Assembly: GCF_023856365.1 (NCBI RefSeq)
Contig: NC_064542.1
Location: 9,541,363 to 9,605,362 of the forward strand
Length of the DNA stretch: 64,000 nucleotides
From: Brienomyrus brachyistius
Lineage: Eukaryota > Chordata > Actinopteri > Osteoglossiformes > Mormyridae
Reading direction: 5' to 3'
Shown here in pieces: positions 44,891 through 56,550 of this stretch. Every line of letters begins with the position of its first letter. Within the stretch, counting starts at the first letter, position 1. Below the pieces are notes generated by a model that made no database searches, was not told the DNA's origin, and was given only the letters and a program-made list of their open reading frames with translations. Position numbers and translations under genes: made by a program.

Positions 44891-47606
44891 ATTACCCTTT
44901 GCCCAATACAACATACCTGAGCGTGAGACCTATATATGGACACTGAGCTATTTTTACTGGCCTGCACAATGATTAAAATTAATTTTAAAAAAGGGTAAAG
45001 TTTTATGTTTAAGTCCCTTGAATAACTGCAAGTATAATTGGTACTTCCATACCAGCATGAAAAAATGCCTCTAGAATAAAAGAAAAATGTATTTAGTCCT
45101 TTTAAAACTGAGCACTGTGCTGACATTGTAGGGAAAGCATTGCTGCTTTGATAGATTACAGCGTTGCCCTGTCATTCTGAAACAAAACATGCTAGCAAAA
45201 AAACAAAAAAAAAATTTGAATGCTGAGACAAAAGGTAGGTTCTTCGCAAGAGTTGCTTGCAGGCATACAGAAACAGCAAAGATTATTTACTAAACTTCAT
45301 TCAAGCGGAGATGGCGTGACCAGATTCCACTTTGTACTGTCACATAAAATAGCAAAGCACAGCAAAACATTTGCGAACAAAGGATTTATTTAAGGGTGTC
45401 TGCTTGGTTTACTATCCAGCAACCTTGGATAACTGGCGAAATATTTTGCCCCGGCGTGATAGATATACGGCATGTGAAGGAAATTTCCCTATCAGGACAC
45501 CATGTTGAGGACATTGCTGAAAACACTGAACAACAATCCAAAGAAACAGTAAAATGTTTTCCCGTATATCTCCAGCCCTGGATGAGAACTGTGAAGGATC
45601 AACTGCTTTATAAGGGATAAAGACCAACTTCAACATCACAGAAGAGCTGGAATCAGTGCAGTTAACTGGGGGCACCATTAACAGTTAGGTTTTATTGGGA
45701 AATTGCTCAACAATTTTGTTTTTAATTAATATGTCAGCTAAGATACATAAAAATGCACTGGTTCGATTGATTTCTGCATGTATTTTCAAAAAGGGGAAGT
45801 AAAATCTCTTCCATTCTAGCTTACATGAGTCATTAAAAATGGTCTCTGCTGACAGTGAAACTCAGATTTGACCTTGCAGGTTGTGTAAGTAAACTTTAGT
45901 AATAGTAATTTAGTAATGTTTATGGCAAATTTATTTTTAAATGAAAAAATTTTTTTTTTCATTATTTTGTATTAGGTTGCCATGTTTGAGTTTGTGTTAA
46001 GTTGTAACTCTCAGAGGCAACAATTAGATTACAAGTCACTTATAACAGCCTGAAAATTGCATCTTTTATGCCCCCTTAATGTAATATTAACACTTACAGA
46101 TTTAACTTTTTAAGGCTTTAGATAAGAGCAAAGATTCTGCTGTTAGAAAGTGAGATACATGCACCCGAGTTTGAGCGACACTAACAGACTTCAGAAGGCG
46201 GCGTCTTGGGTTAAAATAGACATTCAGCATCTTGCTGTGCCAGATGGAACTGTGGCTCATGAAGTCTGAAATCCTTCACCATAATTCTTGACCTTGAGAT
46301 AGCTTGAATAGACCTATCCATGCAATTATCACACAAATTAATATTTTCCCTCCTTTGACCCTATCAAGTCAACAATTCAAAATTCAAGATATAGTATCGG
46401 TTGTCAGGGCATGGGAAGGCTTGCTTATTCTGCTACACCTAGTATAACAACAACTAACCATGTAGAAATATAAATCAATCATAAACAGGTAATAGACATG
46501 CATTAGGACAGACAAGTAACACTTAGACATTACAATTGACAAAGAAAATACTCTCCATTTTTGTGAAATATATTATAAACTTCCAACAATCTTCTGACAC
46601 CTGATAAAGAGACGTGGATTCTGTGGCAAAAGGTTACAAATTATTCTACGGGAAACAGAGAGAACCAATTTATCCATCTAAGCGATGACACATTGAATAG
46701 AGTGGTGATTCCATTTAGATTACGGGTAGAAATTGTAGTGCTGAAGAAGGAGAGAGATGCAGAGCTAGATGAGTGTAACCAGCAATGCCTTACTTATTGA
46801 TATCAATATGAAAGGAAATATAAAAAAAATCTAATCTAAGTTTAAAAACCACAAAATATAACTACATAAGACTGAAGTTAGAATGGCACTGCAGATTAAA
46901 TATCTAAATTTCTTCTTGTTTATTGTTTTATTTGTTTAGATTTCTTCAAGGTTTCCTCTGGATTACTATTGTTACTGATTTGATCAAATCCCATAGTGTT
47001 AGCTGTTATAGGGTATTATTTTAGTCTCCTCTGTATACAGTTATCTGGGAATATCGTATAAAGCATCCTATTACTAGGAGACAATATGGATAAAGGCATA
47101 TTTTTGTCAGCTGTGAAAGGTTTTTTATAAGACTTGGCATAAAATGTAGTTAAAAATAGTTAATCTTTGACACAGATCTGTCCTAGTAGGTATGTTAACA
47201 GTATTTTCCTGCAGTTCATTACAACTGAAGTGACATCTTACTGCATCACACAGAGAAATTAAAATATATATTTGTGTATAGAAGATTAAACCACTGCACT
47301 GATTTACTTTAAGGGAGCACAAATCACACTCTCTGCTGCTCAGCAAAGTTATATCTCATCACAAACTGTAACCAAAGTAGAATACATTATCACATTACAT
47401 CTGTTGTTATAATGTTATAATGTAACTATGGGTTATCTACGGGGTTGAAGTTGGATATTTTTATTCTAATTTAAATAGCATTGAAAGGTCAGGGTCTGAC
47501 ATATCTGATGGAGCTGATGAGAGAATACTAGCCAGACTGTGTTTAGCTGCAGGGCTTACGGAGCTGCCTTTCAGCCAAGAGTGCACATGGTTTTAGTTTG
47601 TAAAGT
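44891..47606. other. No gene seen
   Basis: About 2.7 kb of AT-rich unique DNA. Overlapping frames at 45396-45620 (plus) and 45412-45678 (minus) are not recognisable. No tandem repeats or transposon ends were noticed. Confidence 0.5.
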
Positions 47607-48010
47607 GTCAGGAGGCTTGGACTCAGAACTAAGCAGGAAATAGGGAGGTGACAGGTGAGTGCCCATAGTGGCAAGTTTTATTAAAACCCTGACTCACAGC
47701 AAATCAGAAAAAAAGACTTGGAAGGGGGAAGTTAGGAGGTGAGGGGGGAAAACAGCCACAATAACAGAGGCAGCTGGCTCAGTAATGGCTTTGTGGGATT
47801 ACAGCCGGGATTTCGGCATCGGGTTTCTCTTGCCCCTGTTATTCAGCCAAGCTGCCCCTTTTATTTTACTACCTGTGGTGATTAGCGTTACTCAGGAATT
47901 TGGCATTGGGGGCGTGGCTTAGCCTGGCAGGCTTTGTCATTGGTCCACAGCAGGGCTGCCGAAGTTTTGATAGGTGGCCACTATCCAGGCTGCTAAGAAG
48001 GAAGTGCAGC
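47607..48010 (-). mobile_element. Possible LTR on the minus strand
   Basis: Read on the minus strand there are a CCAAT box (GGACCAATGACAAAG), GCCACGCCCCC, AAAATAAAAGG as a TATA-like element, then AATAAAACTTGCC and an end CCTCCTGACA. This is LTR order and composition, and GCCACGCCCCC is also in the LTRs at 21301 and 49217. The 5' boundary and duplication were not found. Confidence 0.4.
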
Positions 48011-48109
48011 GTACTGTTATTTGGCCGGATCGGTAATGGAATATGGGCTTGAGCAAGTTTCGGAAGAAGACCTACCGGTTTGGTTTAGCATATATTCACG
48101 CTGTCGGTG

Positions 48110-48350
48110 TGGGTGGCATACTGGCTGAGTGGATAGTGCAGCTGCCTCATATCTCTAGGTTTGGAGATTTAGCCCTCAGCCCAGCTCTTTATATGTGGAG
48201 TTTGCATGTTTGCTCGTGATACTGCAGTTTTCTCCAGAGACGGTTAGGTAACCTGACATCTCTAAATGACCCATTCTATATGACTGAGTATTTGTCAGTA
48301 TCTGCGTGTGTCTGCGTCCTGCAATGGTCTCCCAGTCCACTCAGATCAGT
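48110..48350 (+). repeat. Interspersed repeat, TTTGCATGTTCTCC family
   Basis: GGTGGCATACTGGCTGAGTG, TGTGGAGTTTGCATGTTTGC, GGTTAGGTAACCTGACATCT and TGCGTCCTGCAATGGTCTCC follow in family order. It is the most complete copy of this family in the window. Confidence 0.65.
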
Positions 48351-49211
48351 GGTGTAAGATGGACAAAATAATGCTATTGGTCCAGCTGCTTTTGTTCTTG
48401 TATTTTGTTATGTCAGTCACATCTCAGTGTACGTGCCACCCTGCTATCTTTCATTCCACTCATCCAAGCGAATATCAGCTGAGGGGAAGCTTTAAGACCG
48501 GCGGCATTGACCTCCACCACTACATGTTTAAGTGCTTACAGCAGCAATAATACAGATCTCTCATCATGAATTAAATTGAATTAAACTGAGTTTACGGGCA
48601 AAGATTTCTAGTTGTATACTTGCCCTGTGATTGACAATGAATGATGCACAGCTACTCTGTTTACACATAGTGACGCGTGAACGGTGACTGATCACTTTTT
48701 AACTTTCGTGGCTGTACAACTTTGGGGTTCGTTTTATACATGGCTTTCATGGAAACCTTTCAAATCTGAGGATGATGAGAAATAAAACACGTTAGGAGAG
48801 TGGGTATTACTTCCCTAGTAATCTTTAGATTAGTGTGGATTTGATGAAAACACACTGATGTGAATTTGCATGGAATTGCAATTTCCCAGGGGCTGCATTG
48901 TGAGATGAAAACCATTAGATATTTTGGTATGGAATAATTATGGCGACCATCAGCTAACATCACTGATATGGTTAATTCACACTAGATTAAAACTCCTGAG
49001 GTCATTTACAGTTTTCAAAAAAAGAATTCTTATATCTATTGCCAAGGACATTGTTTTATTTTTCCAGTGAAATGGGACTAAAATGCATACATGGCAAAAA
49101 CTAAAAAGGATGGAAAAAAACCAACATATCCTATGGTGTCTTTTGATAGAAAATTTAAGATAAGAATAACAATAAGAATTAAGAATAAATGCTGGTATTG
49201 AAATAAAAGCA
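48351..49211. other. No gene seen; repeat-free block at 48780-49000
   Basis: 48780-49000 has even complexity, an octamer-like ATTTGCAT near 48862 and TAAT cores, with no transposon signature. It is a weak candidate for conserved non-coding DNA. The remainder is AT-rich and featureless. Confidence 0.35.
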
Positions 49212-49216
49212 CTCAG

Positions 49217-49446
49217 TGCCATGACCTTCTCGTCTGATCCTCCTGTGTGCCACGCCCCCTTGTTACCTCGTGTGGAATCCCTATGTTTTCAGCTGTGTCT
49301 AGTTGTTGTTAATCAATTCTGTGTATTTAGTGCTACCCCTGTCCGGTCATTGACGTTCGTGCATGTGTTCTCTGTCCTGCGTTTCCTGAATAAACCCCGT
49401 TTACCAGAATTCATCTGTGCCGCTTCCTTGGACGTTAGCTGTGACA
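49217..49446 (+). mobile_element. Solo LTR of the 21301 family
   Basis: Starts TGCCATGACCTTCTCGTC and ends GCTGTGACA. The flanks are CTCAG and ATCAG (4 of 5 match). It shares TGTGTGCCACGCCCCC, GTGTCTAGTT, GTGTATTTA and the GTC-TCATTGA block with the LTR at 21301, and has AATAAA near 49389. At 230 bp it is shorter than that copy. Confidence 0.75.
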
Positions 49447-49624
49447 ATCAGCATCACAGCATTGATGTGATGGAAACATACGCAGAATTTTCACTGGGGG
49501 TGGTTATGTTATTGGGGAGGGGGGAGGTAAGTGATAAAGGGGCAGTCCTAATGAAACTATTGCCAGTGTTAGTGACCATATATAAAAACATTTGCATAAG
49601 GGAAAAAATGAATACTGATAACTA

Positions 49625-50441
49625 GGTAACACCTTGCATGAGGGGGCACAAATAAAGTACAAATCATGACCAAATATAGTTGCTACTTAAGATAAAAGAT
49701 GCGTCATGATCCATTAAAGATGAACAAAGGTGAGATCAGTAGTTCACTTGTCTTATTCATTACTTGTTCCTTCACTAGTTCCTTCAGTAGATCACAAAGA
49801 TTTACAGAATAGACAGATTTAGTGACATATATAGCAACTGCTTGGGATAAATGATGTGTCACAATGAGAAGAAACATGAGATCAGTATTTTACGTGTGTT
49901 ATTCATTATTTCTTCCTACAGTGTTTCCTTCACTGATTCCTTCAGTAGTTCACAAATATTTACAGAATTAAAAGATATACAGTAGTAATGAATATAGTAA
50001 AAGATGTGTGACAGTTCATTAATGATGAACAAAAATGAGATCAGTATGCAGAGACGCAGTGACAGGACAAGCATGGCAGGCAATGGCTTGGGGCCACGAG
50101 CTGGAAGGGGGCTCCGGAGGGCGGCCAATTACATAGTTCATTGCAACGACAAATCTGCTTTATTTGTCTATTTTCATTTTCACGTCTTGTGTTTATTAAA
50201 TTCTCTGTGTTGACATTATAAATTTATACTTAACAGCAAAGTAAAGGTAATAAATGTTACTATGCAGAGGAAGTGGGAGTTGGGGGGGGGAGCATTGGAG
50301 TTTTTTTGCCTAGGGCCCCCAGAGTCCCTAGAATCACCACTGTCAGTATGTAATTAAGACTTAGTTTGTGGTTAATTAATACATAAGCAATAGCATACAG
50401 TAATACTACATTATCTGTGCCCTCTTAAGCGAAGTGTTACC
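49625..50441 (+). mobile_element. Family A copy 3, with both ends and 8-bp duplication
   Basis: Starts GGTAACACCTTGCATGAGGG and ends CCTCTTAAGCGAAGTGTTACC. It is flanked by GATAACTA (49617-49624) and GATAACTG (50442-50449), 7 of 8 bases matching. Together with copy 1 this identifies an 8-bp duplication for the family. Its interior is interrupted by a 294-bp element at 50049-50342; without it the copy is about 520 bp. Confidence 0.85.
50049..50342 (-). mobile_element. 294-bp hAT-like element nested in family A copy 3
   Basis: TCAGTATG flanks both sides (50041-50048 and 50343-50350), a perfect 8-bp duplication, and the host element continues across it. The left end begins CAGAGACGCAG. The reverse complement of the right end begins CAGTGGTGATTCTAGGGACT and carries GGGGGCCCTAGGC, a typical vertebrate hAT end. 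A poly-G run (50281-50290) lies inside. No coding capacity. Confidence 0.9.
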
Positions 50442-50449
50442 GATAACTG

Positions 50450-51031
50450 ACACCAAAAATTATTCATAACCATTAAAGAAATGTGGTGAATATATATTTA
50501 CTGAATGCCCTGTCCATTAATTATGGAATTTAGTACAGTGAAGCATGAACCAGTCCTGCCTACTGCATCCTGTTACAGTTACCTAGCTGCTGTTGTTCCT
50601 CTCTTTTGCAGTAGTCCGTTCTCAGATGTTCATCCATACCCTCCCAGCAAAACAAGATGTCTTTGATGATGAGTAAGTCAGCAGGACCAAACCCTTAGCC
50701 GAACAGAATCCTCTGTAATGAAAAATCGGGGAAATGAGCAGGGTTAGCTATAAGAGCCAGGCTAAGCCTTTGATAGAGCTCTAGTTTTCATTTTAAAATA
50801 TACGGGAGAGAAAAAGTCCTGTGCTGTTATGCCACTGTGTTATCAGCAGGCCTAAGTGGAAATCAGGATGCAGTTGTTTCCAATTTCTTGCAAAATGAGA
50901 TTTTAAATAATGCCTACATGTTTATTACTGCTAGTATAATAATTAAACTGATTCAGTGATTAAAGATTTGTTAAAAAAAACATACCTGGTGGAGTTGTAA
51001 GTGACCATTTCTCATTAACAACAAATATGAC

Positions 51032-51032
<1 letters not shown>
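50450..51032. other. No gene seen
   Basis: AT-rich DNA, no motif recognised. Confidence 0.5.

Positions 51033-51068
<36 letters not shown>
51033..51068. repeat. (TA)n microsatellite
   Basis: About 36 bases of uninterrupted TA. Confidence 0.95.
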
Positions 51069-51070
<2 letters not shown>

Positions 51071-53002
51071 GGTTTTGCGAACCCACCTCTGTTTCTAAGG
51101 AACAAAAAGGTAAATGAAAACTTTCAAAAACGGACCATGAAGCAAAAGCGGAATTGTAAGGTATGAATCCCATCGATCTCTGCTTTGCTCCCACTCCAAA
51201 GACTCCCTGTCCCTGATGTACCCATGAACCAATAAGCAGAGATTTCTACAGGAGAATCGTACACTCTCTGTTTGCGAGATGAAACTGAAGCATGGTGAAT
51301 CCTGCAGTAAGACGACAATCTGAAACACAGCAGCCAAGCAAAATCAGTACAAGAAAATTACATTTCTGGACAAGCACAGTGCAGAGTACAGACTGAGTTG
51401 TGGCTGCAAGCCCTGAAACATAAACCGAAACATTTTGCATGTTTGGCTAATACAGCAGAGTGTTTACTTTTTCCAAACAGGGATATTGGCTATTATACAA
51501 CTTCCTGTGTACCTTCTATTTAATCCAATGTCCAGTTTCGGGTAAAGATATGTTTGCATATGCATGTGTTTCAATGTACAAAAATCATACAGGGTGCCAA
51601 AGCCTGTGCCCCAGTGAGTGTCAGCTGTAGAGTATTAAAGTGAATGAAGACCCTTGCAAGGAAGTGAGATTCAAATATATGCACACTGGCTGCAAAATGT
51701 CTGACTCACCAACAAGTATCTTTCATCATTTTCTTCTTTATCGGTCAGAAGCTTATCAACGCAAGCAGGCCTAATGCACCGTAATGTAACGACCCCTGTG
51801 CACTTTGTCTTTTACATCCCTTATGTAGCACTTAACCCTTCCTGCCACCTGTCAAGTTGCAGGTGATTCATCTCATTATCAGCTTCTGATATTGTTGCAT
51901 ACAAAAGTCATCAGCATGGGAGGGTCATTGACTGTACCCCCTGCTCACTGTCCTCTTAATGGTAGTTTGTTGGTCTCCCACATTAGGCCACATTGGAAGA
52001 ATGATTAATGGCAGTGACTGGCCCTAATGTCAGATTATATCACACACATAATGGAACTTGTCATAAAACTAAGTATTTCAAAGCATTGTGGTACAGGCAG
52101 GGCACAATCATTCTCTGATTTAACAGGGCGAAGCATCGCGTCAAGAATATTTCAGTGTGAAGAATCATGAAACTTCCGCATATTTTCGTAAATTAAAAAT
52201 GTATAGCAGCATACTCTAAAGTAGATGGAATATATGCATTCGATAAGTTTACCAGAAGACTATTACATTATTTGTATCTGTCATTCTGTCTGTGGGAGAA
52301 GCAGTGGATTTCAAATACTGCATCACTCAGTCAATCATGCAAATGCTTTGAATTCGGTTATGAGTTCCAAAGTTTCCCATGCATAATTTAGGGAGAGCAA
52401 ACCCTAGTCAGAAACTGATAACTTATTCATTACAAAAGTCAGGGATGTTTGCTGTGGTATGAGCAGCTCAATCAAGGGAAAGAGTACAGCTTTCAACAGA
52501 AAAGCAGGGCTCAACACTGACACTTCATTCAGCTTAGAAGAACACAAACCAAATGCATGTAAGAGCAAGAATCCTTTGGCATTATATAGTAGAACGCTCC
52601 TTCAAAGTGCAACGAGAGTTTCACTCTGGATATGAGCCATAACACAGTTTTCTCACAGACCGTACTGTAGGTATAGATGCAATGCCTTGAGCAAATGCCG
52701 TCCGTTGAGATTTTCATCGAGAATGAACTGTGAAGCAAAGAGTCTAATTCCTGAGTAATTACATCACAACATCACAGTTCACTGAATAATAAAACAGATT
52801 TATTATTCATTTTTATTACTCCTACACAGACATCTACAGCACTAGTACGCATAACGCTTTATAGTAGCTAAAACGTCCGTTGCCTAGCAGTAATCACCTG
52901 TATGCCGTTTGCCCAGAGCAGATTTATAATGACCTTTGAAACCAAGCAAACTACGAAAAGTAATGTTGTATTGGCCAATCCTACTACTTCTGAACTTCAC
53001 CA
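51069..53002. other. No gene seen
   Basis: About 1.9 kb of unique DNA with 60-80-codon frames on the minus strand (51095-51337, 51124-51318, 51246-51440, 52529-52738). None has a recognisable motif, and the first three overlap in different frames. Confidence 0.5.
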
Positions 53003-53527
53003 GATAACACTTTACTTATCATAAATGCATGTGGCTCAGTCGGCTAAATCTGTATGTTTGTAATCAGAAGGTCGCTGGTCCAAACCCAGCCTCAGCATGT
53101 CTACAGATCCTTCAGCAACACCTTTAAGCCCCAGCTCCCTGGGTACCCCAAGAGGTGGCTGCACTTTGCAGACAGCTTACTCCACAAAGAGCACGCTTAC
53201 GGATCAAAGAAGTATCTACTATTATTACTTAACTACTAATTAACCACAAAACAAGCCTTAGTTACACACTGATCTCATGTTAATTCATCATTAATGAATT
53301 GTGACATTTTATCCCAAGCAGTTACTATATGTGTTGCTATTTCTATTAATTTTGTAAACCTTTGTGAACTACTGTAGGAACAAGTAATGAATAACACAAG
53401 TGAAATACTGATCTCCTGTTTGTTCATCATTAATGAATTCGAGATGCATCTTTTATCTCAAGTAGTTACTATATTTGTTCATGATTTGTAGTTCAGTATT
53501 TATGCCCCTGTAAGTAAAGTGTTACTC
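53003..53527 (-). mobile_element. Family A copy 4, inverted, carrying a tRNA-like insert
   Basis: The right boundary is AGTAAAGTGTTACT and the left boundary is GATAACACTTTACTTATC, the two family A terminal repeats with the element reversed. The flanking 8 bases (CTTCACCA and CTTGACCT) match at 6 of 8. The body at 53212-53527 aligns to family A in reverse; a foreign segment of about 190 bases lies between the left terminal repeat and the body. Confidence 0.75.
53022..53211 (+). repeat. SINE-like tRNA-derived head inside family A copy 4
   Basis: TGGCTCAGTCG at 53032-53042 fits the Pol III A box (TRGYNNANNNG), and GGTCCAAACCC at 53077-53087 fits the B box with one mismatch, 34 bases apart, as in tRNA-derived SINEs. 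A GGTACCCCAAGAGG-type body and a GTCACTCTG-like tail are not clear. It is not a tRNA gene: no cloverleaf can be drawn with confidence. Confidence 0.5.
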
Positions 53528-54390
53528 TTGACCTCTATTTCCACGATAAAACAAAGAAGTCTGAGACATTCGAATATCATGGAACTGGGATAGATAAGGG
53601 ACCAGTTTCACTTCTTCTTCTGGATTTTATGCTCATGGATATATTTTGAATTAAGCCTCAGTCCATCACTGCCTGAAGAGAGATTTTTTTATAATAAACC
53701 TGTCCCTACCTGTTAAGTCACAGTGACTAACGCTTCTGTTCACTGTCCCAACCCAAAACCTTCTCACAGTGGGTGATTCCAGAATACGCTTGTCAGCCAC
53801 TTACTTGAAAAGCACAACGAACCCAACTATAAAGCTTTTGACATTCCGTGGTTGATGAGTTATTATTTTAACAGGACACCTTTAAAGGGTTTTAAAATGC
53901 AGCGATTTTGTTCCTTTTAGCACCATTCACATGATACTACAAAAAGAGTGAAATGAGCAGAAGACAAATGTTCAAATCACCAGTGTGGAGAGTATGGTAA
54001 AATAAATGCATACGCTGCCCCCTGAGGGTGTCTACATATGTCAACAGCATTTCTACCTGTGATTGCTATCGGCAATTTGAATGTATGAGTGGCCTAGAAT
54101 CAGTAGGGCTACAGGCTACATTCAGTTTAGCTAATTTGAAAGCAGGAAGCTGGGCTCCTGCTCACTTATTGCTTGTTACTAATCTCTGTTTTGAAAGTCA
54201 ATCTCGGAGAGTCAATCAGATTTGCATATTACTAGCAGTATGCTGGATTAAAATTACAACCTCACATCCATATAAAAGCTGCCATCAAAAGTAAATGAGT
54301 GCTATTGTTGCACCTGTTGCCTAATTACCACGCCCACTCCGAAGATGATAATGATGGTTTTTATGGCTGCAACATAATGTAGAACTGCTG
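53528..54390. other. No gene seen
   Basis: AT-rich DNA. The plus-strand frame at 54028-54294 has no recognised domain. Confidence 0.5.
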
Positions 54391-54650
54391 GACCCAGGGG
54401 TGAAGCGATTTTCTTGGCGTGCAGTTTTGTTCCTGGTTTTTCAGTCAAGATCTGCGTGGTCACCTTGCAGGTTCCTTTGTAAAATCTGTCTAAGGTGTGT
54501 TTCCAGTGGGCTTCTTTCCTGTTTGCTTCCTACGTCCTGTTTCCTGCTTCCTGTTCCTTGTTCGAATTCCTGGTTCCTTTCCCCGGTTGGTTTTCCTCTT
54601 GTTCTCCAATCCTCCTCACGTCCCGGAGCTACCCAGCCCATCGGCAGCAC
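54391..54650. other. Pyrimidine-rich block, possible LTR or repeat fragment
   Basis: A strongly T/C-biased block with repeats of CTTCCTGTTTCC and CCTGGTTCC on the plus strand. Its composition resembles the solo LTRs in this window, but no TG...CA ends, TATA or polyadenylation signal in the right order, or duplication were found. Confidence 0.3.
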
Positions 54651-55848
54651 AGAGATTTACCTGAATGACTTCTCCACAGCTTACAATTAACAGAGCAGTG
54701 TACTGTTACAATAGAATAAATTCTAAGTGCAAAATACTAACTACTACAGTATGAGAAATCTAACAGCATACTATTCCGCCACATATAATACAACATTTAA
54801 CAAGAGTGTCGGTATTATGTGGCACTGTGGGGGTGGCATACAAAGAACGCTGCAGCACATTTACAGAATTAGCAATAGATAAGTGACAGGGAACGTAGCG
54901 AGCATGGGAGAGATCGGTACAAAAGGAGAGGTCGCAAGCATCAGTGCAGAGCTTCACCAACAATACGGTAGAAGCTGATCTATGAGTACCATTGTCCTGA
55001 ACCACTTACCAGGGGGCAAAAAGGTGTAAAGTATCAGTGCCGGGTGGCTATGATGCGTTTTGTATTGGGTGGTATGGTTTCAGTGTCCTGGACTGCTGGA
55101 AGTTAGGTGCTGAGGGTCTTTTTCGGCTGTTTTTACCACCTTTTGTAGGGCTTTCTCACCCTGTGGAAGCAGCTGCCAAACCAGGAAGTGACACGTCCTG
55201 AAAGGACTGCGGTGAGGACTGCAGCGGACATGCAGGCTTCCCTCAGGTGTCGATGGCTCTTTTTAAATGGCAGCTGCTGTGTGTTTCACCCATTGGAGGT
55301 TGGCAGTGAGGGTGACTCCATGGAGTTTGAGGCTGCTTACCTTCTCCACAGCGTTGAAGGTGGCATGAACTGCTGCAGTCAGTCAGCGGCTCCTTAGTTT
55401 TGCCGACATTAACAGAGAGGTCGCTGTCCTGGCACAGCACTGCCGGGCGTCTCACCTCCTTTCTGCAGGCCGTTCAATCAGTCTTTGTTCAATGCTGGAT
55501 ATTTGAGTAAATAAACTGAGTAGTACAAAGCTCCCTGAGTTTAAAGTATCAGCCTGAGTAAACGCAAATTAGAGATCAAAATAAGGAATGATTATTTTTT
55601 GTAAATCTTTGTTTAAATCTTTGTTTCTTTGTTAAGAAACATTCAAATAAATTCCATCCATACATCCATCCATACATTTTATGAAACCATTTGTCCTATT
55701 CAAGGTCACGTGGTTCAAATAAATTGAGTTCTTAATGTTCTTAATATGAAATTATTAAGAAATACTATCAATTAAATGATCATGAAGGCAAAAAGGTTTG
55801 AGGTAAATGCCATGATCTTTATTCAAACAGATACAATTCAAAGTGTTC
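54651..55848. other. No gene seen
   Basis: A GC-richer patch at 55020-55460 with overlapping plus and minus frames (55188-55397, 55243-55455) that are not recognisable. A (CATC)n trace lies near 55656-55676. Confidence 0.45.
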
Positions 55849-55850
55849 TT

Positions 55851-55881
<31 letters not shown>
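55849..55881. repeat. Poly-T/poly-G junction (T12 then G21)
   Basis: Twelve T followed directly by twenty-one G. Such a G run could form a quadruplex. It is also a place where read errors or collapsed assembly are common. A Pro/Lys-rich minus-strand frame crosses it and is spurious. Confidence 0.9.
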
Positions 55882-55882
<1 letters not shown>

Positions 55883-55924
55883 CGTGTGAGTGGGGGTTGA
55901 AACCCTGTCCAGGGAGCATAGGAC

Positions 55925-56160
55925 AAAATGCTGGGGTACACACAGAAATGGGTTAGCAGTTTATCACTGGGAACATGCATGCACACACTAAGAGTCATAC
56001 TCTAGAATCACTTTGGAGATGCATAAATGGATGTCTGTGAGCTGCGAGAAACGTCCTGCCTGAGACAGGGAGGATAAACAGACTGCACAGAAACACAGGG
56101 AACCGACGGGATGCAAACCCCAAAGAGGCAGCAGCAATAACAACTGTGCCACTATCTAAG
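55925..56160 (-). repeat. Interspersed repeat, TTTGCATGTTCTCC family, minus strand
   Basis: Read on the minus strand, it has the family header near 56160 and decayed segments downstream; the plus strand shows ACTGCACAGAAACACAGGGA and GATGCAAACCCC. Strongly diverged. Confidence 0.45.
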
Positions 56161-56321
56161 TCATTTATTGAAAATTTGAATGAGGTAATGAGTAATACAT
56201 TTCAATGAGATAAAACATAAACAGTGAAAAATTATATTTCTCAATAAGATAAAATAGATTATCAAATAAAATATCCATAAATTAAAAAATCATATTTGTT
56301 GTATTAATAATGTAGATTACA

Positions 56322-56542
56322 TTATCCATCCATCCATCATCTACCCGCTTTTCCGGGTCAGGTCGCGGGGGCAGCAGTCTCACCAGGGAAACCCAGACTT
56401 CCCTCTCCCCAGCCACTTCGTCCAGCTCCTCTGGGGGAATTCCAAGGCATTCCCAGGCCAGTCAGGAGACATAGTCTCTCCAGCATGTCCTGGGTCTTCC
56501 CCGGGGCCTCCTCCCAGTGGGACATGCCCAGAACACCTCCGT
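56322..56542 (-). mobile_element. LINE 3' end (RTE/Rex-like) with (GGAT)n tail
   Basis: Minus-strand sequence reads GGAGGAGGCCCCGGGGAAGA, then CCCAGGACATGCTGGAGAGA, GGAGCTGGACGAAGTGGCTG, and ends in GATGGATGGATGG. This order and the tail are those of a very common fish LINE 3' end. ATTACAT occurs on both sides (just before the tail at about 56315-56321 and just after the body at about 56544-56550), a plausible target duplication of 7 bases. It is a 5'-truncated copy. Confidence 0.75.
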
Positions 56543-56550
56543 GATATTAC

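Noticed and set aside
53022..53100. A tRNA gene suggested by A-box and B-box matches.
   Set aside because: The B box has a mismatch, no full cloverleaf can be drawn, and the segment is embedded in a transposon copy. A SINE head is more likely.
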